DNA of 21,270 bases from DATHYZ01 sp035458865 (GCA_035458865.1 DATHYZ010000003.1:1-21270); one strand, 5' to 3'. Positions 1 to 8,221 are shown, counted from the stretch's first letter. The notes: generated from the letters alone by a model not told the origin. Program-made: numbers and translations.

Positions 1-659
1 GGACCGGTCCGGCCGCCGCGCGCACGGACCTCGGCTCGGACGTCACCTCCCGGGACGAAGCACAGCTCCTGGCTCTCCGGTGCCTCGGCCGTCGGCAGAC
101 CCAGGTCCCGGGCGATGGCCCGGACCTGCGTCTTGGTGAGCTCGCCGAGGGGGAACCGCGCGTCGCGCAGCTGGTCCTGACGCAACCCGTAGAGGAAGTA
201 GGTCTGGTCCTTCGCCTCGTCGCGGGCCCGGGCCAGGCGGACCGTGCCGTCGCCAGCCTCGATCCGACGAGCGTAGTGACCCGTGGCGACGGCCTCGCAG
301 TCGTAGAGGTGCCGTGCACGTCCCAGCAGCGCCCCGAACTTCACGAAGGTGTTGCAGTCGACGCAGGGGCTCGGGGTCCGGCCCTCCTCGTAGGCGCCGA
401 CGAACGCGTCGATGACCCCGGCCGCGAACTCCCGCTCCAGGTTCAAGACGTAGAAGGGGATGTCGAGGGTCGCCGCCACCCGCCGCGCATCGTCGGCCGC
501 GTCCAGGGAGCAGCAGCTCTTCTTCACGTCCGAAACCGCGTCGGCCCGGTCATGGAGGCGCATCCAGACACCGATCGCCTCGTGCCCGGCGTCGCGGACC
601 AGCGCCGCGGCGACCGACGAGTCGACGCCGCCGGACATGGCCACGAGGATCCTGCCCAC
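1..659 (-). CDS. mnmA: tRNA-specific 2-thiouridylase MnmA (partial, C-terminus beyond window)
   Basis: MnmA activates U34 of Lys, Glu and Gln tRNAs with ATP and inserts sulfur to make 2-thiouridine. The first 219 residues are visible. They contain the PP-loop SGGVDSS (residues 9-15), a CCS motif at 49-51, TPSPCVDCN with the presumed nucleophilic Cys99, ATGHYA (125-130), KDQTYFL (150-156) and ESQELCF with the second catalytic Cys200. I chose the GTG at 659 because it gives the usual short lead-in before the PP-loop and begins 5 nt after the cysteine desulfurase stop; an ATG at 638 would fall inside the first strand of the fold. It is probably co-transcribed with the desulfurase that supplies its sulfur. 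The C-terminal barrel domain lies off the left edge. Identity is secure. Confidence 0.96.
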   Translation of the reverse strand, partial: MGRILVAMSGGVDSSVAAALVRDAGHEAIGVWMRLHDRADAVSDVKKSCCSLDAADDARRVAATLDIPFYVLNLEREFAAGVIDAFVGAYEEGRTPSPCVDCNTFVKFGALLGRARHLYDCEAVATGHYARRIEAGDGTVRLARARDEAKDQTYFLYGLRQDQLRDARFPLGELTKTQVRAIARDLGLPTAEAPESQELCFVPGGDVRAEVRARGGRTG

Positions 660-664
660 GACGG

Positions 665-1849
665 TCAGGCCGGCGCCGTCTGGCCGAGCGGATCCGTCGC
701 GACCTCGCTCGTCCCGGCACGGATGCGGGCGATCGTCGCCGGCACCACCTCGATCGCGGCGGCGATGTCCGCGTCCGTCGTCGTCCGTCCCAGCGAGAAG
801 CGCAGCGCCCCGGCTGCCTCGTCCACTGGATACCCCATCGCCGTCAGCACGTGGCTCGGCTCGGTGGAGCCGGTGGTGCAGGCCGACCCGGTGGACATCG
901 CGATGCCGGCGAGGTCGAGGGCGACGGTCACCGCTCCACCGTCAGCGTCGCGTGCGATGACGGACAGGTTGCCCGGCAGGCGGTCGCGCGGATGGCCCGT
1001 CAGCTCGACCCCGGCGACCCCCAGGACCGCGTCGCGCAGCCGGTCCCGGAGCCGTGCCATGCGGGCGATCGTCGCCACCTGGTCGCGGACCGCCAGGTCC
1101 AGGGCGACGGCCATCCCCACGGCTCCGGCCACGTCCTCGGTCCCGGCCCGCCGGTAGCGCTCCTGGCTGCCACCGTGCAGCTGCGGGAGGATGTGGATCC
1201 CACGGCGCAGGAAGAGCGCCCCGATGCCCTTGGGGCCCTCGAACTTGTGGGCCGAGATGCTCAGCAGGTCGGCATCGAGCGTGGCCACGTCGATGGGCAG
1301 GTACGGCGCCGCCTGGACGGCATCGACATGGAAGAGGATGCCCTTCCGGGAGCGAACGACGCGGGCCACCTCGGCGATCGGCTGGATGGTGCCGACCTCG
1401 TTGTTGGCCGCCATCACCGAGACCAGGATCGTCTTGTCGGTCAGCGCCCGCTCCACGTCCTCCGGATCGACGCGGCCGTAGCGGTCGACGGGGACTTCCA
1501 CGATCTCGAAGCTGAACTTCTCCAGGTGCGCCAGGGCATGACCGACGGCGTGGTGCTCGACCGCGGTCGTCACGATGCGGTGGCCGCGTGCCCGGCCAGC
1601 CCAGGCTGCGCCCTTCAGCGCCAGGTTGATCGACTCGGTGCCGCCGGAGGTGAGCACGATCTCCCGCGGCTCGGCGCCCAGCCGGGCGGCGATCCGGGCA
1701 CGGGCATCGTCGAGCGCCGCCCGGGCCCGGCGCCCAACGGCGTGGGGCGACGACGGGTTGCCGAACTGCTCGGTCAGGAAGGGCAGCATCGCCTCGAGGG
1801 CTTCGGGGCGAAGCGGCGTGGTCGCGGCGTGATCCAGGTAGACGGCCAT
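665..1849 (-). CDS. Cysteine desulfurase (NifS/IscS family, class V aminotransferase fold)
   Basis: PLP-dependent enzyme that removes sulfur from L-cysteine as an enzyme persulfide. Seen, numbering from the ATG at 1849 (394 aa): YLDHAATTPLRP at the N-terminus, SGGTES at 68-73, VEHHAV with the PLP-stacking His near 99, HVDAVQ around 174-179, SAHKFEGPKG with PLP lysine Lys202, and STGSACTTG with catalytic Cys324. The flexible SACTTG loop fits group I (IscS/NifS-like) enzymes rather than SufS. A TTG at 1858 could extend it by three residues, but the ATG at 1849 sits 8 nt after a TAGGAT hexamer and gives the typical family start. It ends 5 nt before mnmA; in some Firmicutes such a neighbour (YrvO) is the dedicated sulfur donor of MnmA. 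A role in Fe-S cluster assembly cannot be excluded. Confidence 0.95.
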   Translation of the reverse strand: MAVYLDHAATTPLRPEALEAMLPFLTEQFGNPSSPHAVGRRARAALDDARARIAARLGAEPREIVLTSGGTESINLALKGAAWAGRARGHRIVTTAVEHHAVGHALAHLEKFSFEIVEVPVDRYGRVDPEDVERALTDKTILVSVMAANNEVGTIQPIAEVARVVRSRKGILFHVDAVQAAPYLPIDVATLDADLLSISAHKFEGPKGIGALFLRRGIHILPQLHGGSQERYRRAGTEDVAGAVGMAVALDLAVRDQVATIARMARLRDRLRDAVLGVAGVELTGHPRDRLPGNLSVIARDADGGAVTVALDLAGIAMSTGSACTTGSTEPSHVLTAMGYPVDEAAGALRFSLGRTTTDADIAAAIEVVPATIARIRAGTSEVATDPLGQTAPA

Positions 1850-1857
1850 CGGGCCCA

Positions 1858-1863
1858 ATCCTA
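1858..1863 (-). promoter_or_regulatory. -10-like hexamer TAGGAT directly upstream of cysteine desulfurase
   Basis: Read on the minus strand, TAGGAT ends 8 nt before the ATG at 1849. It lies in the 31-bp gap after typA. The first base of a transcript from it would be within about 0-3 nt of the start codon, so a leaderless or near-leaderless mRNA is likely. No -35 was identified. Confidence 0.45.
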
Positions 1864-1880
1864 CGCCGACCGCCGGACGG

Positions 1881-3797
1881 CTACGGCCGGGCCTCCCGGG
1901 TCCGGTCGGCCTCGCGGCTGCGCTCGCGCTCCCGCTCGTGCTTGGCGAGGAGCCGTTTCCGGAGCCGGATCGAGACGGGCGTGACCTCGACGAGCTCGTC
2001 CCCGCCGATGAACTCGATGGCGGACTCCAGGGTGAGCGGTCGCGGCGGGGTCAGCCGAAGCGCCTCGTCGTGGGCATGCGTCCGGATGTTGGTGAGCTTC
2101 TTCTCCTTGGTCGGATTCACGTCCATGTCGCCGGGTCGGCTGTTCTCGCCAACGACCATGCCCTCGTAGACGTCGACCCCGGCGTCGATGAGGAGCTCGG
2201 AGCGCTCCTGGAGGTTGTAGAGAGCGTAGGCGTTCGAGATGCCGGAACGGTCGGCGACCAGGACGCCGCTCGTCCGATGGGTCACCTCCCCCGCCCACGG
2301 GCCGTAGCCCTCGCCGATCTGGTGGAGAAGGGCCGTGCCCCTGGTCTCGGTGAGGAGCTGGCCGCGGTAGCCGATCAGGCCCCTCACGGGCAGCACGTAC
2401 TCCAGGCGGACGCGCCCATCGGCGTCGGTCGACATCTGCTCGAGGCGGCCTCGCCGGGCCGCCAGCGAGCCCTGGACCTCGCCGATGTACTCGGGCGGGA
2501 TGTCGACGGTGATCCGCTCGTACGGCTCCTGGGTCTCGCCGTCCACCTCGTGGAGGATGACCTCGGGGCGGCTGACCTGGAGCTCGAAGCCCTCGCGTCT
2601 GAGCTGCTCGATGAGGATCGCCAGCTGCAGCTCGCCCCGGCCCCGGACCTCGTAGGCGTCGCCTGTAGCGGTCGGGTGGACCTCGATGCTTACGTTGCCC
2701 AGGGCCTCGCGACGAAGGCGGTCGCCGAGCTGCCGGCCGGTGACGTACTTCCCTTCCCGGCCCGAGAGCGGCGACGTGTTCGCGGCGAACGTCATCCGGA
2801 GCGTCGGCTCGTCGACGTCGAGGCGCGGCAGGGGTCGCGGATCCGCCGGGTCGGTCAGCGTGTCGCCGATCGTGACCTCGGGCAGCCCGGCCACCGAGAC
2901 GATGTCGCCAGGGCCAGCCTCCTCGATGTCGACGCGCTCGATGCCACGGGCGGTCTGGAGGTTCGTGACCGTCCCGGAGAGCGTGACGATGCGTCCGGGC
3001 TCGACCCGGCCCGCGGTGTCATCGGCCTCCTCGCGGAAGACCGCGATCCGCTGCCCCAGCCGGATCGTCCCGTTGCGGATCCGCCCGACGGCCATCCGAC
3101 CGACGTAGTCGTTGGCCATGAGGTTGGTGACCAGGAGCTGGAGCGGGTGGTCGGGCTCGAACGCCGGGGGCGGCGTCACCTCGACGAGGAGGTCCAGGAG
3201 CGGCCGGAGGTCGGTGCCGGGCACGGCCAGGTCGCGCGTCGCGCTGCCGGCTCGGGCGTTCGTGTAGACGACCGGGAAGTCGATCTGTGCCTCGTCTGCC
3301 CCGAGGTCGAAGAAGAGCTCGTAGATCTCGTCGAGGACCTCGGCCGGGCGTGCGTCCGAGCGGTCGATCTTGTTGATCGCCACGACGACCGGCAGCCGAT
3401 GGTCGAGGGCCTTCCGGAGCACGTACCGCGTCTGCGGCAGCGGCCCCTCGGCCGCGTCCACGAGGAGCAGGATCGAGTCGACCAGGAGCAGCGATCGCTC
3501 GACCTCGCCGCCGAAGTCGGCGTGCCCGGGCGTGTCGACGATGTTCAGGCGGATCTGGCCGTGCTCGATGGTCGTCTGCTTGGCAAGGATGGTGATCCCC
3601 TTCTCGCGCTCGAGATCCATCGAGTCGAGGACCCGCTCGGCCACGGCCTGGTTGGCGCGGAAGGTGCCCGACTGATGGAGCATCGCGTCCACGAGCGTCG
3701 TCTTGCCGTGGTCGACGTGGGCGACGATCGCCACGTCCCGGACGTCATCGCGGGTCACGGCGGGCTGGGCGGCGGAAGGTGAGATCGAGGTGGACAC
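1881..3797 (-). CDS. typA: Ribosome-associated translational GTPase TypA/BipA
   Basis: EF-G-like GTPase that binds the ribosome and affects 50S assembly and stress or low-temperature growth. From the GTG at 3797 the protein is 638 aa, slightly longer than the usual 605-615. Seen: G1 AHVDHGKTT (26-34), switch region EKGITI (65-70), G3 DTPGHADFGGEVE (88-100) and G4 NKID (142-145). These are followed by EF-G-like domains and the BipA-specific C-terminal region (GLIGYRG, and the VVGENSRPGDMDVNP segment). The C-terminus ends in a highly charged Arg/Glu-rich tail. The open frame runs upstream to 4451, but that part overlaps the divergent gene and is not family sequence. An alternative GTG at 3758 would begin just before the G1 loop, as in many homologues; 3797 is preferred because a GACAAT hexamer lies 8 nt upstream. 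Confidence 0.95.
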   Translation of the reverse strand: MSTSISPSAAQPAVTRDDVRDVAIVAHVDHGKTTLVDAMLHQSGTFRANQAVAERVLDSMDLEREKGITILAKQTTIEHGQIRLNIVDTPGHADFGGEVERSLLLVDSILLLVDAAEGPLPQTRYVLRKALDHRLPVVVAINKIDRSDARPAEVLDEIYELFFDLGADEAQIDFPVVYTNARAGSATRDLAVPGTDLRPLLDLLVEVTPPPAFEPDHPLQLLVTNLMANDYVGRMAVGRIRNGTIRLGQRIAVFREEADDTAGRVEPGRIVTLSGTVTNLQTARGIERVDIEEAGPGDIVSVAGLPEVTIGDTLTDPADPRPLPRLDVDEPTLRMTFAANTSPLSGREGKYVTGRQLGDRLRREALGNVSIEVHPTATGDAYEVRGRGELQLAILIEQLRREGFELQVSRPEVILHEVDGETQEPYERITVDIPPEYIGEVQGSLAARRGRLEQMSTDADGRVRLEYVLPVRGLIGYRGQLLTETRGTALLHQIGEGYGPWAGEVTHRTSGVLVADRSGISNAYALYNLQERSELLIDAGVDVYEGMVVGENSRPGDMDVNPTKEKKLTNIRTHAHDEALRLTPPRPLTLESAIEFIGGDELVEVTPVSIRLRKRLLAKHERERERSREADRTREARP

Positions 3798-3805
3798 GGC
3801 GCGGC

Positions 3806-3833
3806 ATTGTCCCACGGATGCGCCGGGTACACT
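3806..3833. promoter_or_regulatory. Overlapping divergent promoters for typA and the MocA-like gene
   Basis: On the plus strand TACACT (3828-3833) ends 6 nt before the ATG at 3840; TTGTCC (3807-3812) could be its -35, although the 15-nt spacer is short. On the minus strand GACAAT (3806-3811) ends 8 nt before the typA GTG at 3797. The typA -10 therefore coincides with the candidate -35 of the divergent gene, so the two promoters may compete. Based on motif inspection only. Confidence 0.45.
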
Positions 3834-3839
3834 CCGGCC

Positions 3840-4541
3840 ATGACCGTCGCCGCTGTCATCCTCGCCGCCTCCCCCGAGTCCGCGCTGACCGATGCGGGGG
3901 GCCTTGCCCGGGCCCGTCGCGAGGCCGACGCCGCATGGTCCGGCGGGGCGACCCCGGTCGTCGTCGTGGTCGCCGATCCCGACGGTGCGGTCGCCGCGGC
4001 CCTGGCCGGCAGCCCGGTCACGCTCGCCCAGCCGGCGCCGGCGGAGGCCGGTCCCGTGGGCCAGGTCGTGCGGGGCATCCGGATCGCCCAGGACCTCGTC
4101 GGCGAGACCACCGCAGCCCTGATCTGGCCCGCCCGGATGGCCTGGGTGGGCCCGGAGACCGTGACATCGCTCCTGGAGGCCCACGGGGCGCGGCCCGACC
4201 GGGTGATCCGGCCCGCGTACCGGGGCGAGGCCGGCTGGCCGGTCATCATCCCGACCGGCACGGTCGAGGCCCTCGCGACGCTCGGAGCCGACCGGATGCC
4301 GGACGACCTCATCGCCGACCTGGCCGGAGCGGACGTGATGATCGACGCGCTCGAGCTGGGCGACCCGGGGACCGTCATCGACGGCGAGACGCCGCGCGAC
4401 CAGCTGCCGCCCTACGACGGGCCGCCCGAGCCGCAGAGCGACCACGTCCACGAGTGGGGCGCCGCCATCGCCGATGAGCCCGAGAGCGGGCCGCTCGCTC
4501 CGCCGGTCGTCCCATACCCGGCCGACGACACGGAGTCGTGA
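3840..4541 (+). CDS. MocA/MobA-like nucleotidyltransferase-fold protein with degenerate signature
   Basis: 233 aa. The N-terminus VAAVILAAS matches the first strand of NTP-transferase-fold proteins (MobA, MocA, IspD), which make activated nucleotides or molybdenum cofactor derivatives. The Gly-rich AAGxSxRMG loop that binds the nucleotide is replaced here by ASPESALTDAGG. Later segments still resemble MocA: a PAYRGEAGWPVIIP stretch, comparable to the family's P-Y-x-G-x-x-GHPV, and GTVIDGETPRDQL, comparable to the family's DIDTPED ending. A polar, Pro-rich tail follows. The ATG at 3840 is 6 nt after a TACACT hexamer. Its stop overlaps the start of the following hydrolase (GTGA), so the two are translationally coupled. 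I infer a fold member that may have lost catalysis; the substrate is unknown. Confidence 0.6.
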   Translation: MTVAAVILAASPESALTDAGGLARARREADAAWSGGATPVVVVVADPDGAVAAALAGSPVTLAQPAPAEAGPVGQVVRGIRIAQDLVGETTAALIWPARMAWVGPETVTSLLEAHGARPDRVIRPAYRGEAGWPVIIPTGTVEALATLGADRMPDDLIADLAGADVMIDALELGDPGTVIDGETPRDQLPPYDGPPEPQSDHVHEWGAAIADEPESGPLAPPVVPYPADDTES

Positions 4542-5278
4542 CCGCTCGCCGCATCGTCCTGGCCGTCCTGGGCATCGCCCTGGTCGCGTTCGTCGGGGCC
4601 GCCGCCTGGCTCGTCTGGCCCCAGGCCACCCTGCCCGAGGCAGAGGCCGCCCTGGCCTCGACCCCGGCCGTCGCCTTCGAGGACGCCGGGAGCTGGCTGG
4701 CGTACGAGCCGACCGGCGTCGACGCCACCGTGGGGATCGTGCTCTACCCAGGGGCCAAGGTCACCGCTGAGGCGTACGCGCCGACGGCCCGCGCGATCGC
4801 CGAGCAGGGCTTCGCGGCCTACGTCGTCCGGCTGCCGCTCAACCTCGCCTTCCTCTCGCCCGGCGCCGCCGAGAGCGTCCGGACGGCCGAGCCGCGGATC
4901 CGCACCTGGGCCCTCTGGGGCCACTCCCTTGGCGGGGCGATGGCGGGCCAGCACGCGGCCGAGCAGCCGGGTGCCTACGCCAGTATCGCCTTCTGCGGCA
5001 GCTACCCCAACGGCGACCTCTCGGGCCAGCCGATGATCGCGACCTCCATCTACGGGACGCTGGACGGCGGCCTCGAGCGGATCACCTCGGACGAGACGCG
5101 GGGACAGCTCCCGGCGAGCACGACCTTCGTGCCGATCGAGGGGGGCAACCACGAGGGCTGCGGCTGGTACACGGGTCAGCTGGGGGACCCGCCGGCCGAG
5201 ATCAGCCGCGAGGAGCAGCAGCGCCGGGTCGTCGAGGCGACGGTGGCGATGCTCCGACAGCTCGGCGGCCAGCGCTAG
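4538..5278 (+). CDS. Membrane-anchored or secreted alpha/beta hydrolase (Abhydrolase_5-like)
   Basis: 246 aa from a GTG that overlaps the previous stop by 4 nt; a GGAG lies 4 nt upstream. Residues 5-27 are a hydrophobic stretch after two arginines, consistent with an uncleaved anchor or signal peptide, so the enzyme probably acts outside the membrane. The catalytic triad is visible: nucleophile Ser130 in GHSLGG, Asp176 in GTLDGG and His205 in EGGNHEGCG. The strand LYPGAKV (69-75) precedes the expected oxyanion-hole region. Family members are generic esterases or lipases with poorly known substrates, and nothing here identifies one. Convergent with the EamA transporter gene downstream. Confidence 0.85.
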   Translation: MTARRIVLAVLGIALVAFVGAAAWLVWPQATLPEAEAALASTPAVAFEDAGSWLAYEPTGVDATVGIVLYPGAKVTAEAYAPTARAIAEQGFAAYVVRLPLNLAFLSPGAAESVRTAEPRIRTWALWGHSLGGAMAGQHAAEQPGAYASIAFCGSYPNGDLSGQPMIATSIYGTLDGGLERITSDETRGQLPASTTFVPIEGGNHEGCGWYTGQLGDPPAEISREEQQRRVVEATVAMLRQLGGQR

Positions 5279-5295
5279 GGCGACGGGCACCGGCC

Positions 5296-5313
5296 CGGCA
5301 CGCCCGCGTGCCG
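5296..5313. terminator. Hairpin between convergent hydrolase and EamA genes
   Basis: CGGCACG and CGTGCCG form a 7-bp stem with a CCCG loop in the 36-bp gap between two convergent stop codons. There is no T-run on either side, so termination would depend on the hairpin alone or on Rho. High GC makes such repeats common by chance. Confidence 0.4.
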
Positions 5314-5314
5314 T

Positions 5315-6232
5315 CTACGAGCCGGTGGCCGCCCGGCCAACGAGCCGCCGCGCCCGCCCGAGCGGCACGGTGGCGGCCGCGATCCCGCCGATGACGAGCG
5401 CGACGCCCAGCAGCTGCCAGATCGAGGGCCGCTCGCCCAGCAGGATCACCGCCAGGATGACCGTGGTGACCGGCTGGGAGAGCAGGATGATCGAGGTCAC
5501 GATCGCGGGCAGGCGGGGCAGCGACAGCGAGATCAGCAGGTAGCCGGCCGACTGCGAGGTCACCCCGAGCATCGCCAGCCAGGCGAGGCTCTCGGGCGGC
5601 GGGGTCAGATCGAGGTCGCCCATCACCAGGCCGATGACCGTCGCGACGGCCGCCGTCGACGCGGTCGCGATCGCGACCGGACCGGCCGGCCGGCGCAGAT
5701 CACGACTGCCCCGGCGGATGACCAGGAGGTAGCCGGAGTAGCAGAGCGCCGTCAGCAGCCCCAGGACGACCCCCAGGGCCGGATCGGCCCCGAACGCGCC
5801 CGCCCCGATGACCCCGGAGATGAGGACGACGCCGATCAGGATCACCGGGATGGCGAGCAGCACCGAGCGTGACGGCCGCTCCCCGAAGAGCACCCAGGCG
5901 ACGAAGCCGACCACGAGGACCTGGGTGTTCGCCAGGACGGTCGCCAGGCCGGCCCCGACCGCCTCGATGGCGTGGTGCCAGAAGAGCAGGTCACCGGCGA
6001 AGAAGACCCCGGCCACCATCGCGAGGCCGGCCGTGCGGCGCGGCAGCGGACCGTACCGCCCACGCTCCTGCAGGCCCACGAGGACGAGGATGGGCAGCCC
6101 GAAGAGGCAACGGAAGACGGTCGCGGTCGAGGGCGAGACGTCGGCCGCCACGTAGAAGATCCCCGAGAAGGCGATGCACATCGCCCCCAGCAGGGCGGCC
6201 AGGCGAGGCCGTCCCGTCAGGCTGCCCAGCAC
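5315..6232 (-). CDS. EamA-domain (DMT superfamily) membrane transporter
   Basis: 305 aa, almost wholly hydrophobic, with about ten membrane segments arranged as two EamA repeats. The first half includes FRCLFGLPILVLVGL and ends near LFGERPSRSVLLAIPVILIGVVLISG; the second half ends with the matching LLGERPSIWQLLGVALVIGG. This paired GERP-near-the-repeat-end pattern is characteristic of the drug/metabolite transporter superfamily, whose members export amino acids, nucleosides or other metabolites. The GTG start at 6232 follows the aspS stop by 43 bp on the same strand, so it is probably read through from aspS. Substrate cannot be told from the sequence. Confidence 0.9.
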   Translation of the reverse strand: MLGSLTGRPRLAALLGAMCIAFSGIFYVAADVSPSTATVFRCLFGLPILVLVGLQERGRYGPLPRRTAGLAMVAGVFFAGDLLFWHHAIEAVGAGLATVLANTQVLVVGFVAWVLFGERPSRSVLLAIPVILIGVVLISGVIGAGAFGADPALGVVLGLLTALCYSGYLLVIRRGSRDLRRPAGPVAIATASTAAVATVIGLVMGDLDLTPPPESLAWLAMLGVTSQSAGYLLISLSLPRLPAIVTSIILLSQPVTTVILAVILLGERPSIWQLLGVALVIGGIAAATVPLGRARRLVGRAATGS

Positions 6233-6275
6233 GGTCGGTCAGCCTCCGCGCCCGTCGGCCGGGGGGCTCGGGCGC

Positions 6276-8171
6276 CTACGCCCGCTCGGGCCTGGGGATG
6301 CCCACGTAGCGGAGCCCCAGCTCCGCGTACTGGGCCGGATCCGGCTCGGACGGGGCCTCGAGCATCAGGTCGCTCCCCGACTGGGTCTTGGGGAAGGCCA
6401 TGACCTCGCGGATGTTCGTCTGGTAGCCGAAGAGCGCCGCCCACCGGTCGACGCCGAGGGCGATCCCGCCGTGCGGCGGTGGCCCGTACTCGAAGGCGTC
6501 GAGGAGGGCGCCGAACTTGCCGCGCATCCCCTCGAGCGTGTGACCCTGGAGGGCGAAGCTCCGCTCAAGGAGGTCCCGTCGCCAGATGCGGACCGAGCCT
6601 CCGCCGAGCTCCCAGCCATTGAGGACGAGGTCGTACTGCATCGCCCGAGCCCGACCGGCGGGATCGTCGGGCGAAGGCCGCGACGGGTCGCCGGACGCGG
6701 TCACCAGGAGCGCCTCGTCCTCTGGCACGACGCCGCTGAACGGGTTGTGGGTGGCGTCCCAGCGGCCGTTCTCCTCGTCCCACTGGTACATCGGGAAGCG
6801 GTGGACCCAGCAGTACGAGAGGACGTCCGGATCCGCCAGCCCCAGGCGCTCCCCCAGGGCTGCCCGAAGGCGCCCCAGGACGTCCGCCACGACATCGGCG
6901 CGGTCCGCCACGACGAGGACGAGGTCGCCCGGCGTGGCGCCCGCCCGGGCGGCGATCCGCTCGAGCCGCTCATCGCCGACGAACTTTCCGATGGGTGACC
7001 GGATGCCGTCGGCGTCGACGGCCACGTGGACCAGGCCCCTGGCCCCGAACCGCTTGGCCGTCTCGACGAGCTCGTCGATCTCCCGGCGCGTCGCCCCGGC
7101 CATCCCGGGCGCCACGATGGCCTTGACCCGGCCGCCACCTTCCAGGGCCCCGTCGAAGACGCCGAAGCCACTCGCTGGGCGGCCATCCGCGTCGACGAGC
7201 TCAGGGGCCAGGTCGACGAGCTCCATGCCGAACCTGAGATCCGGCTTGTCGGAGCCGAACCGCTCCATGACCTCGTCATAGGTGAACCGCGGGAACGGTG
7301 CCTGCTGGAGCGGCCGCTCCGGCACGACCATCCGGCTGACTTCGATCGTCATCGCCTCGACGAAGCCCATCACCCCGTCCTCGTCGACGAAGCTCATCTC
7401 GAGGTCGAGCTGGGTGAACTCGGGCTGGCGGTCGCCCCGCAGGTCCTCGTCGCGGAAGCAGCGGGCGATCTGGAAGTAGCGATCGACGCCGGCGACCATC
7501 AAGAGCTGCTTGAGCTGCTGAGGGCTCTGCGGGAGCGCGTAGACGCCGCCCGGCTGCAGTCGCGACGGGACGATGAAGTCGCGGGCTCCCTCCGGCGTGC
7601 TCTTGATGAGCATCGGCGTCTCGACCTCGACGAAGCCGTGGTCGTGGTGGACCCGCCGGATGGCGTCGACGAGCCGTGACCGGAGGAGCAGCCGCTGGAG
7701 CATCGGCTCCCGTCGGATGTCGAGGTAGCGGTACTTGAGCCGAAGAGCCTCGTCGACCGGCGCATCGGGCTCGTTGACGTAGAAGGGCGGGGTCTCCGCC
7801 TCCGACAGGATCGTCACGGCGTCGGCCCGCAGCTCGATCTCGCCGGTCGCCAGCTTCGAGTTGACGGTTCCCTCGAGGCGCTCGGCCACGACGCCGTCGA
7901 CCATGACCACGAACTCGTTGCGCGCCCGGCTGGCGATGGCGTGGGCCTCCGGCGCATCGGCCGCGTCGACGACGACCTGGGTAAGCCCGTGGCGGTCGCG
8001 GAGATCCAGGAAGATCAGCTGGCCGTGGTCGCGGCGTCGATGGACCCAGCCCGCGAGGCGAGCGCGCCTGCCGGCATCGGTCCTCCGGAGCAGCCCACAG
8101 GTGTGGCTTCGATAGGCGGTCGCGAGGGAGGGACCCGCCGCGGATGTCCCGGGGGAGGTGTGATCGGACAT
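6276..8171 (-). CDS. aspS: Aspartyl-tRNA synthetase, probably non-discriminating (Asp/Asn)
   Basis: Class II synthetase, 631 aa, charging tRNA-Asp and possibly tRNA-Asn. Seen in order: N-terminal OB-fold anticodon domain with GWVHRRRDHG (41-50); RYLDIRR (148-154); PQSPQQLKQLL (214-224); motif 2 with FRDED (239-243); a bacterial GAD-type insertion; motif 3 GVDRWAALFG (573-582); and AFPKTQSGSDLM near the C-terminus. His49 in RRRDHG matches the position where His marks non-discriminating bacterial enzymes (His31 in Pseudomonas AspRS), suggesting that Asn-tRNA is made indirectly through GatCAB. The ATG at 8171 is 9 nt after a TACGAT hexamer. The frame is open further upstream to 8549, but that stretch is antisense to the DsrE gene and lacks family similarity. 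Confidence 0.97.
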   Translation of the reverse strand: MSDHTSPGTSAAGPSLATAYRSHTCGLLRRTDAGRRARLAGWVHRRRDHGQLIFLDLRDRHGLTQVVVDAADAPEAHAIASRARNEFVVMVDGVVAERLEGTVNSKLATGEIELRADAVTILSEAETPPFYVNEPDAPVDEALRLKYRYLDIRREPMLQRLLLRSRLVDAIRRVHHDHGFVEVETPMLIKSTPEGARDFIVPSRLQPGGVYALPQSPQQLKQLLMVAGVDRYFQIARCFRDEDLRGDRQPEFTQLDLEMSFVDEDGVMGFVEAMTIEVSRMVVPERPLQQAPFPRFTYDEVMERFGSDKPDLRFGMELVDLAPELVDADGRPASGFGVFDGALEGGGRVKAIVAPGMAGATRREIDELVETAKRFGARGLVHVAVDADGIRSPIGKFVGDERLERIAARAGATPGDLVLVVADRADVVADVLGRLRAALGERLGLADPDVLSYCWVHRFPMYQWDEENGRWDATHNPFSGVVPEDEALLVTASGDPSRPSPDDPAGRARAMQYDLVLNGWELGGGSVRIWRRDLLERSFALQGHTLEGMRGKFGALLDAFEYGPPPHGGIALGVDRWAALFGYQTNIREVMAFPKTQSGSDLMLEAPSEPDPAQYAELGLRYVGIPRPERA

Positions 8172-8179
8172 GGTCCCGC

Positions 8180-8186
8180 TATCGTA
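8180..8186. promoter_or_regulatory. Near-palindromic divergent -10 (aspS / DsrE gene)
   Basis: The plus strand reads TATCGT (8180-8185) and the minus strand reads TACGAT (8186-8181), so one near-palindromic site could open in both directions. For aspS it ends 9 nt before the ATG. For the DsrE gene it would give a leader of about 40 nt carrying a good Shine-Dalgarno. No -35 is clear on either side. Confidence 0.35.
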
Positions 8187-8221
8187 GGACACCCTGCGTC
8201 CCACCAATGCGGGCGCCTGAC

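Noticed and set aside
1938..3782. 614-codon open frame on the plus strand opposite typA
   Set aside because: Antisense shadow of a well-conserved GTPase gene; the translation is Arg/Asp/Gly/Val repetitive with no motif, as expected for GC-rich codons read backwards.
3798..4451. Upstream extension of the typA frame
   Set aside because: Overlaps the divergent MocA-like gene and lacks TypA similarity; a -10-like site lies just before the GTG at 3797.
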